From Spirochaetales bacterium (GTDB taxonomy: Bacteria > Spirochaetota > Spirochaetia > Sphaerochaetales > Sphaerochaetaceae), in NCBI GenBank assembly GCA_017614375.1, contig JAGABZ010000001.1:124001-188000 (forward strand): DNA of 64,000 nt, written 5' to 3'. A program made the position numbers and the translations under genes. Positions 26,601 to 34,401 of this stretch are shown here, piece after piece (the stretch's first letter is position 1; each line of letters starts with the position of its first letter). Under the pieces are notes generated by a model. It did not search any database and was not told the origin of the DNA. It was given only the letters and a program-made list of their open reading frames with translations.

Positions 26601-28457
26601 GGAGAAGCTGTACGGCCTGGAGGCTATGTCGGCGTTTCTGACGGCCAGCATCAGGTTTCCAGTCATATCCAGAGGCTTGAGCGTCTGAAGATTTACCGCG
26701 CAGAAAAGGTCAAGTTCGGTATCGTCCCGGACCGCATCGGTCACGCCCTGCGGAAGCAGACCCAGCAGCGCTCCGAACCTGGCCGGGGCCAGGTCGTTCA
26801 ATCTCATGGTGGCCGAACCGGTAATACTGTCCAGATCCGCGCTTCCGACCAACCTGAGCGTATCGCCCATAAGCACCGAAGCGTCGCAGATCAGGGCCGA
26901 ACCCTCATGCCTGCCCAGCGAAGCCTCGATTTCCAGCTGCTGCGGCAGGGTTTCCACATTGATGCCGTTCAGTCTGGCGTTGATTGAGAAATCCTCCGCT
27001 CCGGCGAAATCCACATCGGCGACCAGTTCTCCGCCGAAGTCCCCCGCAAGCCCGGATTGGGTCTGCCCCTTGAACAGGGCATAGACATCGCCCCTGATTG
27101 CCTCATCGGTGAGGCTGAAACCGACGTAGACCTCATCCAGTGACGCGGCCTGAAGTCCGGCGGATGACAGCCCCTCCCCATCGATTCTCTCCGCCCTGAA
27201 CGAGCCTCTGGCGTTGAGACTGTCAATCGCGGTGGTGACTTCCAGTTGCAGGTTTCCCGCAGCGGCGCCGTACAGCTGATCCCAGCTGCCGTTGAGGGCA
27301 GTTACCGAGAGGCGGACCTGGGCCTGGGCGTCCTTTGTTTTCTCAACGGCAAAAGCGGCATCACCCAGCCCCGCCTCAAGCCTGTCCACGGCCACCTCCG
27401 CACTACCCAGGGTTCCGGCAGCTGTCAGGCTGAGGCTCTCGGGATTCAACGAGGTGATCTGGAGGTTGAACGAGCCCAGGGAACCGCTTATGTCACCGAC
27501 GGCAAACACCGCGGACTCGAGCCAGATTCTGCCGGCGAGTGCGGGCTCCGCATCCAGGGCATGCAAATACTTGTTGACGATATTTTCTAGTGAGGCTTCG
27601 ATATATCCCTTGTAACCGGTACCGTAGTCCGTACTGAGGGCGTCGAAGGACAGACTGAGTTTCATCGCACCGTCCAGGGCAAGCCTCAGCTCCCGGGCTC
27701 CGACTGTCTGCCCCGAAAAAGCGACGCTGATTGTTCTGCTGTTGAGGTTGGCCGACAGGAATTCCATTCCCGGCCCGAATGCTACGGCACTGTCCGTTCC
27801 GGAGGAACTCAACTGCACGGCATCAAGAGCAAGTTCGATTGTGGCATCCGTCAGCCAGAGTCTGAAGCCGGTGCGTCCGAGAAAGCTGTCCAGGCTCTCG
27901 GCCTCTTGGCTTTTGCCGCGTTTGGCGGCCAGGGCCTGTCTGGCCTGTTTGATTTCCGAGTCGCGGTACAGCTGATAGAGGTTTCCGTCCGCGAAATCCA
28001 GCGCATAGGGGTCGTCGTGCACATATTGAAAGGGTTCCTGCTCTCCGGCGGAGGTCGGTGAAGACTTGCCCGAAAACAGCGACGAAAGCACCTCCAACTG
28101 GGCCTGATTGATTCTCAGTTCCGGGGACTCAAGGCGGATGTCAAATACATCGGTGCCGCGGAAGATGTGCGAAATGAGTTTCTGGACGGATGAGCCTACC
28201 TCCAGACGCCCGGCTGAGAGAACCGGGACCCCGTCTACGCGGACCTCAAAGCCGTTGAAGGCGACCAGGCGGAAGAACTGCCTGTCCATCGAGCTGTAGA
28301 GAACATCCACCCTGCCGCCGAGGTCAAAGCGCCGGATGACGGCATCGGCGAATTGCCGCGTAAGGCTCTGTGCCGTCAGAAACAGGGCTGCTGAAGAAAC
28401 CAGAGCCAGCACCAGAATCGCGGCAATCAACGCCCGGGGAGTAACGCGGAACCTCAT
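23637..28457 (-). CDS. tamB: translocation/assembly module TamB-like protein
   Basis: TamB-type proteins span the periplasm as a long beta-taco groove and are thought to move lipids or help outer-membrane protein assembly. The 1606-residue protein has one N-terminal membrane anchor (ALIAAILVLALVSSAALFL), a long stretch of short beta-strands, and a C-terminal DUF490/TamB region with VVIGGDLSIKGGEVYYFQKDF, TEGNINFPGG and SLGESEILQLLGESI. It precedes bamA by 23 bases. No Shine-Dalgarno is seen at ATG 28457 or at the in-frame ATG 28466; a TATAAT box ends seven bases before 28457, so a leaderless message is possible. Confidence 0.92.
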   Translation of the reverse strand: MRFRVTPRALIAAILVLALVSSAALFLTAQSLTRQFADAVIRRFDLGGRVDVLYSSMDRQFFRLVAFNGFEVRVDGVPVLSAGRLEVGSSVQKLISHIFRGTDVFDIRLESPELRINQAQLEVLSSLFSGKSSPTSAGEQEPFQYVHDDPYALDFADGNLYQLYRDSEIKQARQALAAKRGKSQEAESLDSFLGRTGFRLWLTDATIELALDAVQLSSSGTDSAVAFGPGMEFLSANLNSRTISVAFSGQTVGARELRLALDGAMKLSLSFDALSTDYGTGYKGYIEASLENIVNKYLHALDAEPALAGRIWLESAVFAVGDISGSLGSFNLQITSLNPESLSLTAAGTLGSAEVAVDRLEAGLGDAAFAVEKTKDAQAQVRLSVTALNGSWDQLYGAAAGNLQLEVTTAIDSLNARGSFRAERIDGEGLSSAGLQAASLDEVYVGFSLTDEAIRGDVYALFKGQTQSGLAGDFGGELVADVDFAGAEDFSINARLNGINVETLPQQLEIEASLGRHEGSALICDASVLMGDTLRLVGSADLDSITGSATMRLNDLAPARFGALLGLLPQGVTDAVRDDTELDLFCAVNLQTLKPLDMTGNLMLAVRNADIASRPYSFSVTFDGAVEADRIDVGKLIISSADYRLDYDGTVETSLLRRSGQTLSNLPSGTLSLKRPMDASQIASAQLMPTQDDTYNVVLRIDRYPQFVLDAEISSPGARSFSVDGTLSYGRTYPITLGIDLNSSTVWGLSDGIVLDGSYTGGKASVGLTAEDFNIVFPNGKDWLVSFILAGQYDTSDGDIGLDIADLQFSGGPFSDLRFSLHLDDNSLQIDDIAVLPKGDSLITGSVSVNYDDYRSLMKFDFSSLVVALSLQSEAGESLRASYTGNTLMFNLEDFSFGRFGMNATAGVHLLGRVGGSLFGDLTFSSGKLNIAADIVMDERSLSLANMVSSLEDFSLKQTEVFFDRQTGTAGINLDASLMQHLSDADKAISAALSLKVGLGELAGLIDGAIEILRNNPADILGYKADFKSALSTLSGSLSLKKLEAGDFRFAPQEVALGLSDGVLSAASDLIDISYSFADRQAGIRIDPDFGIGIKAEGRLDFDDLDIEVSDLSLPLLILNEVVSMASVPIRGGVVHGGFTATGPLSAVQLYGSLYPDKVSLSVFWIPDIVFTLSNPYVAVVGTQAVSPSARLEVYNEKTHERVYGEFTAQARLDDLSYDVCITLPEGVTMPLWVPVTDISLDAFAQVGGQVHIGSDSYPYLRGSITLEDMVVDMSLADRVVPQWYYENNSPSDMTFDVVFKQNNTIYYPTQDNPIMSISIADGASISADYRVRDGEVVIGGDLSIKGGEVYYFQKDFLITEGNINFPGGSLVDADGNLTMEISLKAKMRDYDSSGRKVDIYLNLQNSTLSSINPYFTSVPSLGESEILQLLGESIISTETFNNRISLSSLASLTVSAAEAVGKLGILQTGEANLGLTSVIKNALSLDIFSIRTNLLQNIVIDALPGSIFGSDLTPISKYLNGTSIFAGKYMWNDIFLQTTLSLNAASAGSRDGGTFLSNDLWLDVEISVEWDTPLGSLTVFAQPRELSVFEIFDTMGFSVTRSIQF

Positions 28458-28464
28458 TATCGTC

Positions 28465-28494
28465 ATTATATCAAACTGTATTGATTGTCCTCAA
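28465..28494 (-). promoter_or_regulatory. promoter of tamB-bamA-mutS-comF
   Basis: TTGAGG (28489-28494), an 18-base spacer and a perfect TATAAT (28465-28470) on the minus strand. The -10 box ends seven bases before the tamB ATG at 28457, leaving no room for a leader. It overlaps the divergent tmk promoter. Confidence 0.7.
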
Positions 28495-28510
28495 CACAAA
28501 AGGCTATCAT
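28481..28510 (+). promoter_or_regulatory. promoter of tmk
   Basis: TTGATT (28481-28486), 18 bases, TATCAT (28505-28510) on the plus strand, about 44 bases before the tmk ATG. It shares DNA with the tamB promoter, so the two may compete for polymerase. Confidence 0.55.
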
Positions 28511-28554
28511 TCACTGTAGGCAAAACACCTGAAAAGCCACGGAGATACAAGCAG

Positions 28555-29163
28555 ATGGACGAAATCCTCAAAGGTTTTTTCGTAGTCGAGGGACTTGACG
28601 GAGCGGGTACCACCACCCAGCTCAGGCTCAGCGCATCAGCCATCTCCCGGCAGGGTCTGAAGGTGCTGACCACATGCGAACCCACGGACGGTCCGATCGG
28701 GCGCCTGATCCGCCGGATTCTGCGCGGTGAGGAGCAGTCCTCCGCCGAGGCCCTTGCCTATCTTTATGCCGCCGACAGGCTCGACCATATCAACCTCTGC
28801 ATCCGCCCTTCCCTGGGTAAAGGCAGTCTGGTGATTTCCGACCGCTATTTCTTTTCGTCGATGGCATATCAGGGTCTGGCTCTTCCGTTTGAGAGAATTG
28901 CCACGCTGAACGCCGGATTTCCCTATCCCCAGGCTGTTTTCTACGTCGACACCCCTGTTTCCGAGTGCCTGAAGCGAATCAACAACCGCGGTGAGAAGAA
29001 AGAAATCTTTGAAAAAGGCGTAACGCTGGAGAAGGTCAGGGCCAACTACGAGCGGGCGTTCTCCCTCCTGCCCGCAGAGGTCAGGCTGGTCAGGCTTGAC
29101 GGTCTTAAAAGCGCCCAGGAAATCTGCGACGAAATCGTAAACACCATTCTCAGCCTGAACTGA
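28555..29163 (+). CDS. tmk: dTMP kinase
   Basis: Thymidylate kinase phosphorylates dTMP to dTDP. The 202-residue protein has a P-loop FVVEGLDGAGTTTQ, the dTMP-site segment TCEPTDGPIGRLIR, and SDRYFFSSMAYQG, which is the D-R-[YF] motif, then a lid region with RGEKKEIFEK. The P-loop shows GAGTTT in place of the more usual GxGK[ST], a form also found in other spirochaetal and clostridial homologues as far as I recall. ATG 28555 has GGAG ten bases upstream; the open frame before it has no support. It is divergent from tamB. Confidence 0.92.
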   Translation: MDEILKGFFVVEGLDGAGTTTQLRLSASAISRQGLKVLTTCEPTDGPIGRLIRRILRGEEQSSAEALAYLYAADRLDHINLCIRPSLGKGSLVISDRYFFSSMAYQGLALPFERIATLNAGFPYPQAVFYVDTPVSECLKRINNRGEKKEIFEKGVTLEKVRANYERAFSLLPAEVRLVRLDGLKSAQEICDEIVNTILSLN

Positions 29164-29201
29164 CCCTGCCCTGTCCGGTCATAGCCCCCTTGTTATCGCC
29201 G

Positions 29202-29283
29202 TTTCATCAAAACTGGGCCATTAAGTGTTGAATTGATGAAAACCTTCATCAAAACAGGGCGATTAACTGTTAAACTGATGAAA
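29202..29283. repeat. two tandem 40-42 bp repeats with inverted ends (set A, units 1-2)
   Basis: Two units with period 42. Each starts (T)TTCATCA and ends TGATGAA(A), and has a similar interior (AAAAC-GGGC-ATTAA-TGTT). The arms are perfect 7-8 base inverted repeats, so each unit can fold as a stem with a loop of about 24 bases. They follow the tmk stop by about 40 bases and precede the nuclease-like gene. More units of the same family occur on the other side of that gene. Confidence 0.9.
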
Positions 29284-29307
29284 ACTTTCAAGGTCTTCTC
29301 AGCGAAA

Positions 29308-29342
29308 GGCCCTTTGCTTGCGATATACAGGCAAGGAGGGCC
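29308..29342 (+). promoter_or_regulatory. hairpin hiding the Shine-Dalgarno of the nuclease-like gene
   Basis: GGCCCT (29308-29313) pairs with AGGGCC (29337-29342) and CTTGC (29317-29321) pairs with GCAAG (29331-29335), leaving a small internal loop and a 9-base terminal loop. The AAGGAGG ribosome site lies inside the 3' arm, five bases before the start codon's upstream region. This predicts low translation unless the stem is opened. Confidence 0.7.
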
Positions 29343-29347
29343 GATGT

Positions 29348-30124
29348 ATGCTCTTAAGACTAATCAATGAAGTTTCGGAAACTCTGAGCGTCCTTGAAAA
29401 GATACTGAGGAAAAACTTTTCCCGGACAGAAGACACCCTGAAACTGACAACACAACACGGGAAGGCACGTTTTTACCTGAAAACCCACGGAGAGGAAAGG
29501 AAATATCTGAGCAGAGAAAAACTCTCGGATGTCAGGATCCTTGCGGGAAAGTTTTATTCAAAACAGTACCAGGATACTCTCGAAAGAGAGATTTCAGTCC
29601 TCAGGAGAGTCCGTACCATGCTTCAGGAATGCGGAACTCTGGATGATGCCTACAACTCCCTCCCGGAGCCTGTCAGGAATCTGGTAAAGCCCCGGAAACA
29701 CATAAACGATAAAGAAGTTGAAAGGTGGGAGAACGCGAACAGACCGGCACAAAGGCTCGGCCCGGGGGAAGGCATAAAGACTTTGCACGGAGAACGTGTG
29801 CGCTCAAAGAGCGAGGTAATCATCGCTGACCGACTTGCCGCTTTCGGAGTTCCTTACCGCTATGAAGTGCCTCTGCTTTTGGAACACAGGTTGTTTCATC
29901 CCGACTTTACAGTATTTAACAGGCGCACCGGGCGGCAATACAGGTGGGAACACTTCGGGAAGATGGGTGATCCTGAGTACAGTTGCGACGCCCTTTCCAG
30001 ACTGAGCTTGTACTCGAGGCATGGGATTATACTCTGGCAGAATATGCTGATTACATGGGAGACACAGGAAAAGCCTTTAATGACGGAGGTTGTAGACCTC
30101 ATCATCGAGAGATACCTCCTCTGA
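29348..30124 (+). CDS. PD-(D/E)XK-nuclease-like protein of unknown role
   Basis: A 258-residue protein. The C-terminal half has the pattern VRSKSEVIIADRLAAFGVPY (Glu156), LFHPDFTVFNRRTG (Asp186) and YRWEHFGKMGDP (Glu201), followed by two helices and a strand (IILWQNMLITWE). This spacing of E, PD and (D/E) fits the PD-(D/E)XK fold, and similar proteins are frequent in gut Firmicutes; the function is not established to my knowledge. The N-terminal half is helical and charged. ATG 29348 lies eight bases after AGGAGG. The gene is flanked on both sides by set-A repeats and its Shine-Dalgarno is in a hairpin. Horizontal acquisition is likely. Confidence 0.75.
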   Translation: MLLRLINEVSETLSVLEKILRKNFSRTEDTLKLTTQHGKARFYLKTHGEERKYLSREKLSDVRILAGKFYSKQYQDTLEREISVLRRVRTMLQECGTLDDAYNSLPEPVRNLVKPRKHINDKEVERWENANRPAQRLGPGEGIKTLHGERVRSKSEVIIADRLAAFGVPYRYEVPLLLEHRLFHPDFTVFNRRTGRQYRWEHFGKMGDPEYSCDALSRLSLYSRHGIILWQNMLITWETQEKPLMTEVVDLIIERYLL

Positions 30125-30146
30125 CCAGGTCATGCAAAACCCGGCG

Positions 30147-30269
30147 TTTCATCAAAACAGGTGCATTAATTGTTAAACTGATGAAAAGTTTCATCAAAAC
30201 AGGGCCATTAATTGTTAAACTGATGAAACCTTCATCAATACTTCGCCTTTCCCGGGCCCCGGGATGAAA
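30147..30269. repeat. two further set-A repeats plus a degenerate third (units 3-5)
   Basis: Units 3 (30147-30186) and 4 (30189-30228) have TTTCATCA and TGATGAAA arms around a nearly identical interior, period 42. A diverged unit follows from 30231: its left arm TTCATCA is kept, its interior is GC-rich, and its right end reads GGATGAAAC at the queA stop. The array fills the gap between the convergent nuclease-like and queA genes. Confidence 0.85.
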
Positions 30270-31307
30270 CTATTTGATAAAGGTGGCGTCTCCGTAGCTG
30301 AAGAAGCGGTAGCGCTCCTCTACGGCGTGTCTGTAGGCGTTGAGGATTATCTCGCGGCTGGAAAAGGCGCTGACCAGCACCAGGAGGGTTGATTCCGGGG
30401 TGTGGAAGTTGGTAAGCAGCTGGTCAACCACATGAAATTCAAAACCAGGGGTAATGAACAGGTCGGTGCGCCCGTATCCCGGCCTGACCCCTTCGCCGGG
30501 AGCCCAGGCACTCTCGAGGGTCCTGACCGAGGTTGTCCCGGTGGCCACTACCCTGCGGCCTTCGTTCTTGGCCCTGTTTATCGCCTCGGCGGCCTGAGGC
30601 GGGACGTGATAGGACTCGAAGTGCATATGGTGGCCCTCGAGGGTCTCGCTTCTCATCGGCAGGAAGGTTCCCATGCCCACATGAAGGGTGATTTCGACAA
30701 TTTCGATGCCTTTTGCGCGGATTTCGTCGAGCATCTGCGGTGTGTAGTGAAGTCCCGCGGTCGGGGCGGCGACACTGCCGTTTACCGAGGCGTAGACCGT
30801 CTGGTAGCGGTCTTCGTCGGAAAACTCATCCTCTCTGCGGATGTACGGAGGCAGCGGTACATGGCCGCAGCGCTCAAAGAACTCCTCGGTAACCGGGACG
30901 GAGAGCGAGACTATCTTCAGCCCCTCTTCATTCTCACCGAGAACGGTCCCGGTGGCGTAGGGACGGCCGTCGGAGTCGGCGAACGCAAAGGTCTTGCCCG
31001 GTTTCTGCCTCTTGCCCTTTGTCGTCATCGCCAGAAGCGTCCCGTCCGGATTCCGGCCGGTGAACAGAAACTGTACCTTTGCCCCGGTGTCGGCGACGCC
31101 GTAGACGCGGGCTTTGCGCACACGGGTGTTGTTGATGACAACTACGCTTCCAGGCTCGAGATAGTTGACAAAGTCCTCCATCCTGGCGTCGGTATACTGC
31201 CCGGTCCGGCGGTCAATGACCAGCAGCCGGCAGTCCTGACGGGCCTGGGAGGGATACTGGGCTATAAGCTCCGGGGGAAGCTCAAAAGAGAAGTCCTTGA
31301 CCAGCAT
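30270..31307 (-). CDS. queA: S-adenosylmethionine:tRNA ribosyltransferase-isomerase
   Basis: QueA transfers the ribosyl part of SAM to preQ1 in tRNA to make epoxyqueuosine. The 345 residues have family blocks [15 protein letters not shown] at the start, [32 protein letters not shown], and HVGMGTF near residue 205, with [12 protein letters not shown] and [14 protein letters not shown] near the end. ATG 31307 overlaps the ruvB 3' end by 26 bases, so it belongs to the yebC-ruvCAB unit, a common association. Confidence 0.96.
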   Translation of the reverse strand: MLVKDFSFELPPELIAQYPSQARQDCRLLVIDRRTGQYTDARMEDFVNYLEPGSVVVINNTRVRKARVYGVADTGAKVQFLFTGRNPDGTLLAMTTKGKRQKPGKTFAFADSDGRPYATGTVLGENEEGLKIVSLSVPVTEEFFERCGHVPLPPYIRREDEFSDEDRYQTVYASVNGSVAAPTAGLHYTPQMLDEIRAKGIEIVEITLHVGMGTFLPMRSETLEGHHMHFESYHVPPQAAEAINRAKNEGRRVVATGTTSVRTLESAWAPGEGVRPGYGRTDLFITPGFEFHVVDQLLTNFHTPESTLLVLVSAFSSREIILNAYRHAVEERYRFFSYGDATFIK

Positions 31308-32331
31308 TTGCCCTTGTATCCTTGATTCCGAGTAGTTCGTACGCCTTCTGGGTCACTACCCTGCCCCTGGGCGTGCGCTTGAGGTAGCCCTTCTGAATCA
31401 GATAGGGCTCGTAAAAGTCTTCGAGGCTCTCGACGGCCTCTCCGACCGAGATGCTCAGTGTCTCGGCTCCGACCGGGCCGCCGTCGTAATACTCGATGAT
31501 TGTGCGCAGTATGTTGCGGTCCTGCTCCTCAAGTCCGTTGAGGTCCACGCCTAGTTTGTCGATGCTGCTGCGGACTATGGATGTGGTGATGACACCCTCA
31601 CCGTAGATTTCGGCGAAGTCGCGGATTCTGCGCAGGATGCGGTTGGCGATCCTCGGGGTTCCGCGGGAGCATCGGGCCAGAAGGAGAACCGCCTCAGGCT
31701 GGACTTTGACACCGAGGATGTCGGCCGAGCGGCGGATTATGTCGGACAGTTCCGAGTCGGAGTAGAACTCCAGACGGCAGCTGATTCCGAAGCGGGAAAG
31801 CAGCGGGGATGAGACCATTCCGGCCTTTGTAGTGGCGCCGACCAGGGTAAAACGCGGAATCGGCACCCTCATGGTTCTGGCGCTGGGCCCCTGACCGATG
31901 ACCCAGTCAATCTCGTAATCTTCCATGGCTATGTAAAGCATCTCCTCCAGGGCCGGCTTGAGCCGGTGGATTTCATCGATGAAGAAGATGCTGTTTTCGG
32001 TTACGTTTGTGAGGATCCCCGCCAGATCCTTGGGTTTGTCCAGCGCCGGCGCAGAGGTCATCTTGATGTCCGAACCCATCTCGTTGGCGATGATTGAGGC
32101 CAGGGTCGTCTTGCCCAGTCCCGGAGGACCGATCAGGAAGGTATGGTCCAGGGCCTCTCCCCTTTCCCGGGCGGCGGAAATGAACACCTGAAGGTTTGAC
32201 TTTATCTTTGCCTGCCCCTGGAACTCGGAGAGTTTGCGGGGCCTCAGGGAGATTTCCTGAACATCCGAATCGCCCTGATAGGCGGCGCTCATCAGCGAAG
32301 TCATCTTGAGATTGAGGTCGTTTTCTTCCAT
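31282..32331 (-). CDS. ruvB: Holliday junction helicase RuvB
   Basis: RuvB is the AAA+ motor that, with RuvA, drives branch migration at Holliday junctions. The 349 residues begin with [20 protein letters not shown] and carry the Walker [12 protein letters not shown], Walker B FIDEIHRL, the sensor GATTKAGM and the C-terminal winged helix [21 protein letters not shown] lies eight bases before ATG 32331. It follows ruvA by ten bases. Confidence 0.97.
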   Translation of the reverse strand: MEENDLNLKMTSLMSAAYQGDSDVQEISLRPRKLSEFQGQAKIKSNLQVFISAARERGEALDHTFLIGPPGLGKTTLASIIANEMGSDIKMTSAPALDKPKDLAGILTNVTENSIFFIDEIHRLKPALEEMLYIAMEDYEIDWVIGQGPSARTMRVPIPRFTLVGATTKAGMVSSPLLSRFGISCRLEFYSDSELSDIIRRSADILGVKVQPEAVLLLARCSRGTPRIANRILRRIRDFAEIYGEGVITTSIVRSSIDKLGVDLNGLEEQDRNILRTIIEYYDGGPVGAETLSISVGEAVESLEDFYEPYLIQKGYLKRTPRGRVVTQKAYELLGIKDTRANAGQGLLF

Positions 32332-32341
32332 CCCATGCTCC

Positions 32342-32965
32342 TCAGAGGGTGCTCAGAGCCAGTCTGAACAGAATCTCCTCCTGCTCCTGGAGGGGTTTTG
32401 TCCCAAGTTCGGCGGCGTGTGTCTGCTCCAGACCGGCGATGACGTCGACCACGCGCTTTTTGTCATAGCCCATATCGGAAAGCGCCGCCACCAGATCGTC
32501 GTACTTGCGCGCCGCCTGTGGGACGGAGCCGGCCCCTGTGGCCGAAGACCCGGCGACCAGGGTGTCACGCAGGGCCAGGATGATCTTCTGGGCTGTCTTC
32601 GTCCCCAGACCGGGAATCTTGGAGAGGAATTTCACATCCTCCCGGTCCAGAGCGGCAATAATGTCCGAAACGCTGGCTCCGCTGAGGATTTTCAGCGCGC
32701 CGCGGGCTCCGATACCGGAAACCTTGATTAGCTCAAGAAACAACTGGCGCTCCTGTTCGGATGAGAAGCCGAAGAGGACCATCTCGTCCTCACGGTGCTG
32801 TAGGTAGGTCAGGATTCTGACGTTGCGGCGCTCGGCACCCTCTAGGCGCGAGACATTCAGCGCGGTCTGTGCCGAGACGACCAGCGAATACTCCACGGCG
32901 CCGGCCCTGAGGACCAGAGTCTGGCCGTTGGTGAAGACTACATCTCCGATAACCGCGTTTATCAT
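32342..32965 (-). CDS. ruvA: Holliday junction branch migration protein RuvA
   Basis: RuvA binds four-way junctions and loads RuvB. The 207-residue protein has the N-terminal OB-fold ([21 protein letters not shown]), tandem helix-hairpin-helix motifs ([21 protein letters not shown] and [20 protein letters not shown]) and a C-terminal RuvB-binding domain beginning near [19 protein letters not shown] follows AGGAGGG. The gene sits three bases after ruvC and ten before ruvB. Confidence 0.96.
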   Translation of the reverse strand: MINAVIGDVVFTNGQTLVLRAGAVEYSLVVSAQTALNVSRLEGAERRNVRILTYLQHREDEMVLFGFSSEQERQLFLELIKVSGIGARGALKILSGASVSDIIAALDREDVKFLSKIPGLGTKTAQKIILALRDTLVAGSSATGAGSVPQAARKYDDLVAALSDMGYDKKRVVDVIAGLEQTHAAELGTKPLQEQEEILFRLALSTL

Positions 32966-32968
32966 CAG

Positions 32969-33463
32969 CTACCCTCCTATCCTGGCCTCGGTAGCCCCGA
33001 AGTGCCCCAGGCAGATTGCCGCGCTCAGAGCGTCGGCGGCGTGGTCCGGACGTGGTATCTCCTTAAGCCCCAGAATGATTTTAGCCATCTCCTGGACCTG
33101 TTTCTTCTCGGCCTGACCGTACCCGGTGATGGAACTCTTGATCTGGACCGGAGAGAAGAGCCTGCACGGCACCCCCATCCTGCCCAGTTCGCACAGCACA
33201 GCCCCGATGACCTTTGATACGTTCATCGCGGAGGTTTTGGAGTGCCCGGTGAAAAAGATCTCTTCCATCGCGGCACAGTCGACTTTGTACTGTCCGGCGA
33301 TGCCGGAGATTGCCGAAACGACCTCCATGATCCTGGTCTGAAGATCCTCCGAGGGCTTTGTCCTGACCACTCCATACGAAACCGGCTGGAAGCGCTGTGA
33401 TTGGAAATCAACTACGCCCCAGCCGATATCTGCGAGTCCCGGATCGATTCCGAGAATTCTCAT
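32969..33463 (-). CDS. ruvC: Holliday junction resolvase RuvC
   Basis: RuvC cleaves Holliday junctions symmetrically. The 164 residues carry ILGIDPGLADIGWGV with catalytic Asp7, MEEIFF with the Glu at 67-68, and RPDHAADALSAAI with Asp140/His141/Asp144, so the acidic active site is intact. Length is normal. It lies three bases from both yebC and ruvA. Confidence 0.96.
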   Translation of the reverse strand: MRILGIDPGLADIGWGVVDFQSQRFQPVSYGVVRTKPSEDLQTRIMEVVSAISGIAGQYKVDCAAMEEIFFTGHSKTSAMNVSKVIGAVLCELGRMGVPCRLFSPVQIKSSITGYGQAEKKQVQEMAKIILGLKEIPRPDHAADALSAAICLGHFGATEARIGG

Positions 33464-33466
33464 CTC

Positions 33467-34210
33467 TTACTCTTCGTCCTCGTAATCCTCAGGCAGTTCG
33501 AGGTTGGTTGAAACCTGCTGGACGTCGTCCAGTTCCTCAAGCCTGTCGATGATCTTCATGACCTTGCGGGCCTTTTCGGTGTCGAGCAGGACCTTCTGGT
33601 CGGGAATCTTGTTGACATCGGCGCTCTCGGCCTCGAAACCGGCGGCCTGAAGTCCCTCGAGGACGTTTGCGAAATCGGCCGGTCCGGTCAGGACCTCGAT
33701 GATTCCCTCCTCGGAAGACACGTCCTCAGCACCCAGGTCAAGGGCGGCGGCGAAGATGTCGTCCTCGGAATACTTTGTGGCGTCGTAGGTAATTACACCC
33801 TTTGTATTGAACATATAGGAGACGCATCCGGTGGTGCCCAGAGAGCCGCCGAGTTTGGTCAGCGTGCTGCGGACATCGGCAGCGGTTCTGTTCTTGTTGT
33901 CGGTCAGGGTGTCGACGATGATTGCCACTCCGCCCGGAGCATATCCCTCATAAGTCAGTTCGGTATAGACCGCGTTGCCCAACTCTCCGGAACCCTTCTT
34001 GATAGCTCTTTCGATGTTGTCCTTCGGCATGTTCTCCGCCCTGGCCTTCAGAACTGCGGTTCTGAGTCTGGCGTTGGAGTTCACGTCCGGTCCGCCCATC
34101 TTGGCGGCAACGCTGATTTCCTTGATGAGCTTGGTAAAGGCCTGACCGCGCTTGGCATCGGCTACGCCCTTCTTGTGCTTGATGGTCGCCCATTTGCTGT
34201 GACCTGACAT
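33467..34210 (-). CDS. yebC: YebC/PmpR family protein
   Basis: YebC proteins were first described as transcription regulators and are now also linked to ribosome function at polyproline. The 247-residue sequence opens MSGHSKWATIKHKKGVADAKRGQ, the family hallmark, and continues with RAENMPKDNIERAIKKGSGE and YEGYAPGGVAIIVDTLTDN. First gene of the unit yebC-ruvC-ruvA-ruvB-queA, with its own promoter and GAGGT before the ATG. Confidence 0.95.
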   Translation of the reverse strand: MSGHSKWATIKHKKGVADAKRGQAFTKLIKEISVAAKMGGPDVNSNARLRTAVLKARAENMPKDNIERAIKKGSGELGNAVYTELTYEGYAPGGVAIIVDTLTDNKNRTAADVRSTLTKLGGSLGTTGCVSYMFNTKGVITYDATKYSEDDIFAAALDLGAEDVSSEEGIIEVLTGPADFANVLEGLQAAGFEAESADVNKIPDQKVLLDTEKARKVMKIIDRLEELDDVQQVSTNLELPEDYEDEE

Positions 34211-34246
34211 TTATCTACCTCTTTTGATTCGTAGTATAACCGGTTA

Positions 34247-34275
34247 AATCTATCATGCGCTCAATCTCCGGTCAA
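34247..34275 (-). promoter_or_regulatory. promoter of yebC-ruvCAB-queA
   Basis: TTGACC (34270-34275), 17 bases, TAGATT (34247-34252) on the minus strand. The leader to the ATG at 34210 is about 30 bases. The 191-base gap 34211-34401 otherwise holds only short GC-rich motifs (two AAGGCC(C)TGACCG copies) of unknown meaning. Confidence 0.7.
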
Positions 34276-34401
34276 GTAGCCTGAGCCTATCTCCGGGCTT
34301 CTGGCCAAGGCCTGACCGCCTCCGCCTAAAAGGCCCTGACCGGACGCACCCGCCGGCAGTTGTAACCGGGCGAGTTTAAAATCGTTCCGCCCTGATGCCC
34401 G

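Noticed and set aside
29202-30269. Set A repeats plus gene as a type III toxin-antitoxin (ToxI-like repeat RNA)
   Set aside because: Such RNA repeats precede the toxin gene and end in a terminator; here units lie on both sides and the protein is not ToxN-like.
29202-30269. Integron cassette with attC sites
   Set aside because: Repeats are tandem short palindromes without the R/L-box attC layout, and no integrase gene is seen.
34296-34345. Dispersed AAGGCC(C)TGACCG-like motif, also near 38826 and 38857
   Set aside because: Copies are short, GC-rich and irregularly spaced; not distinguishable from chance in this base composition.
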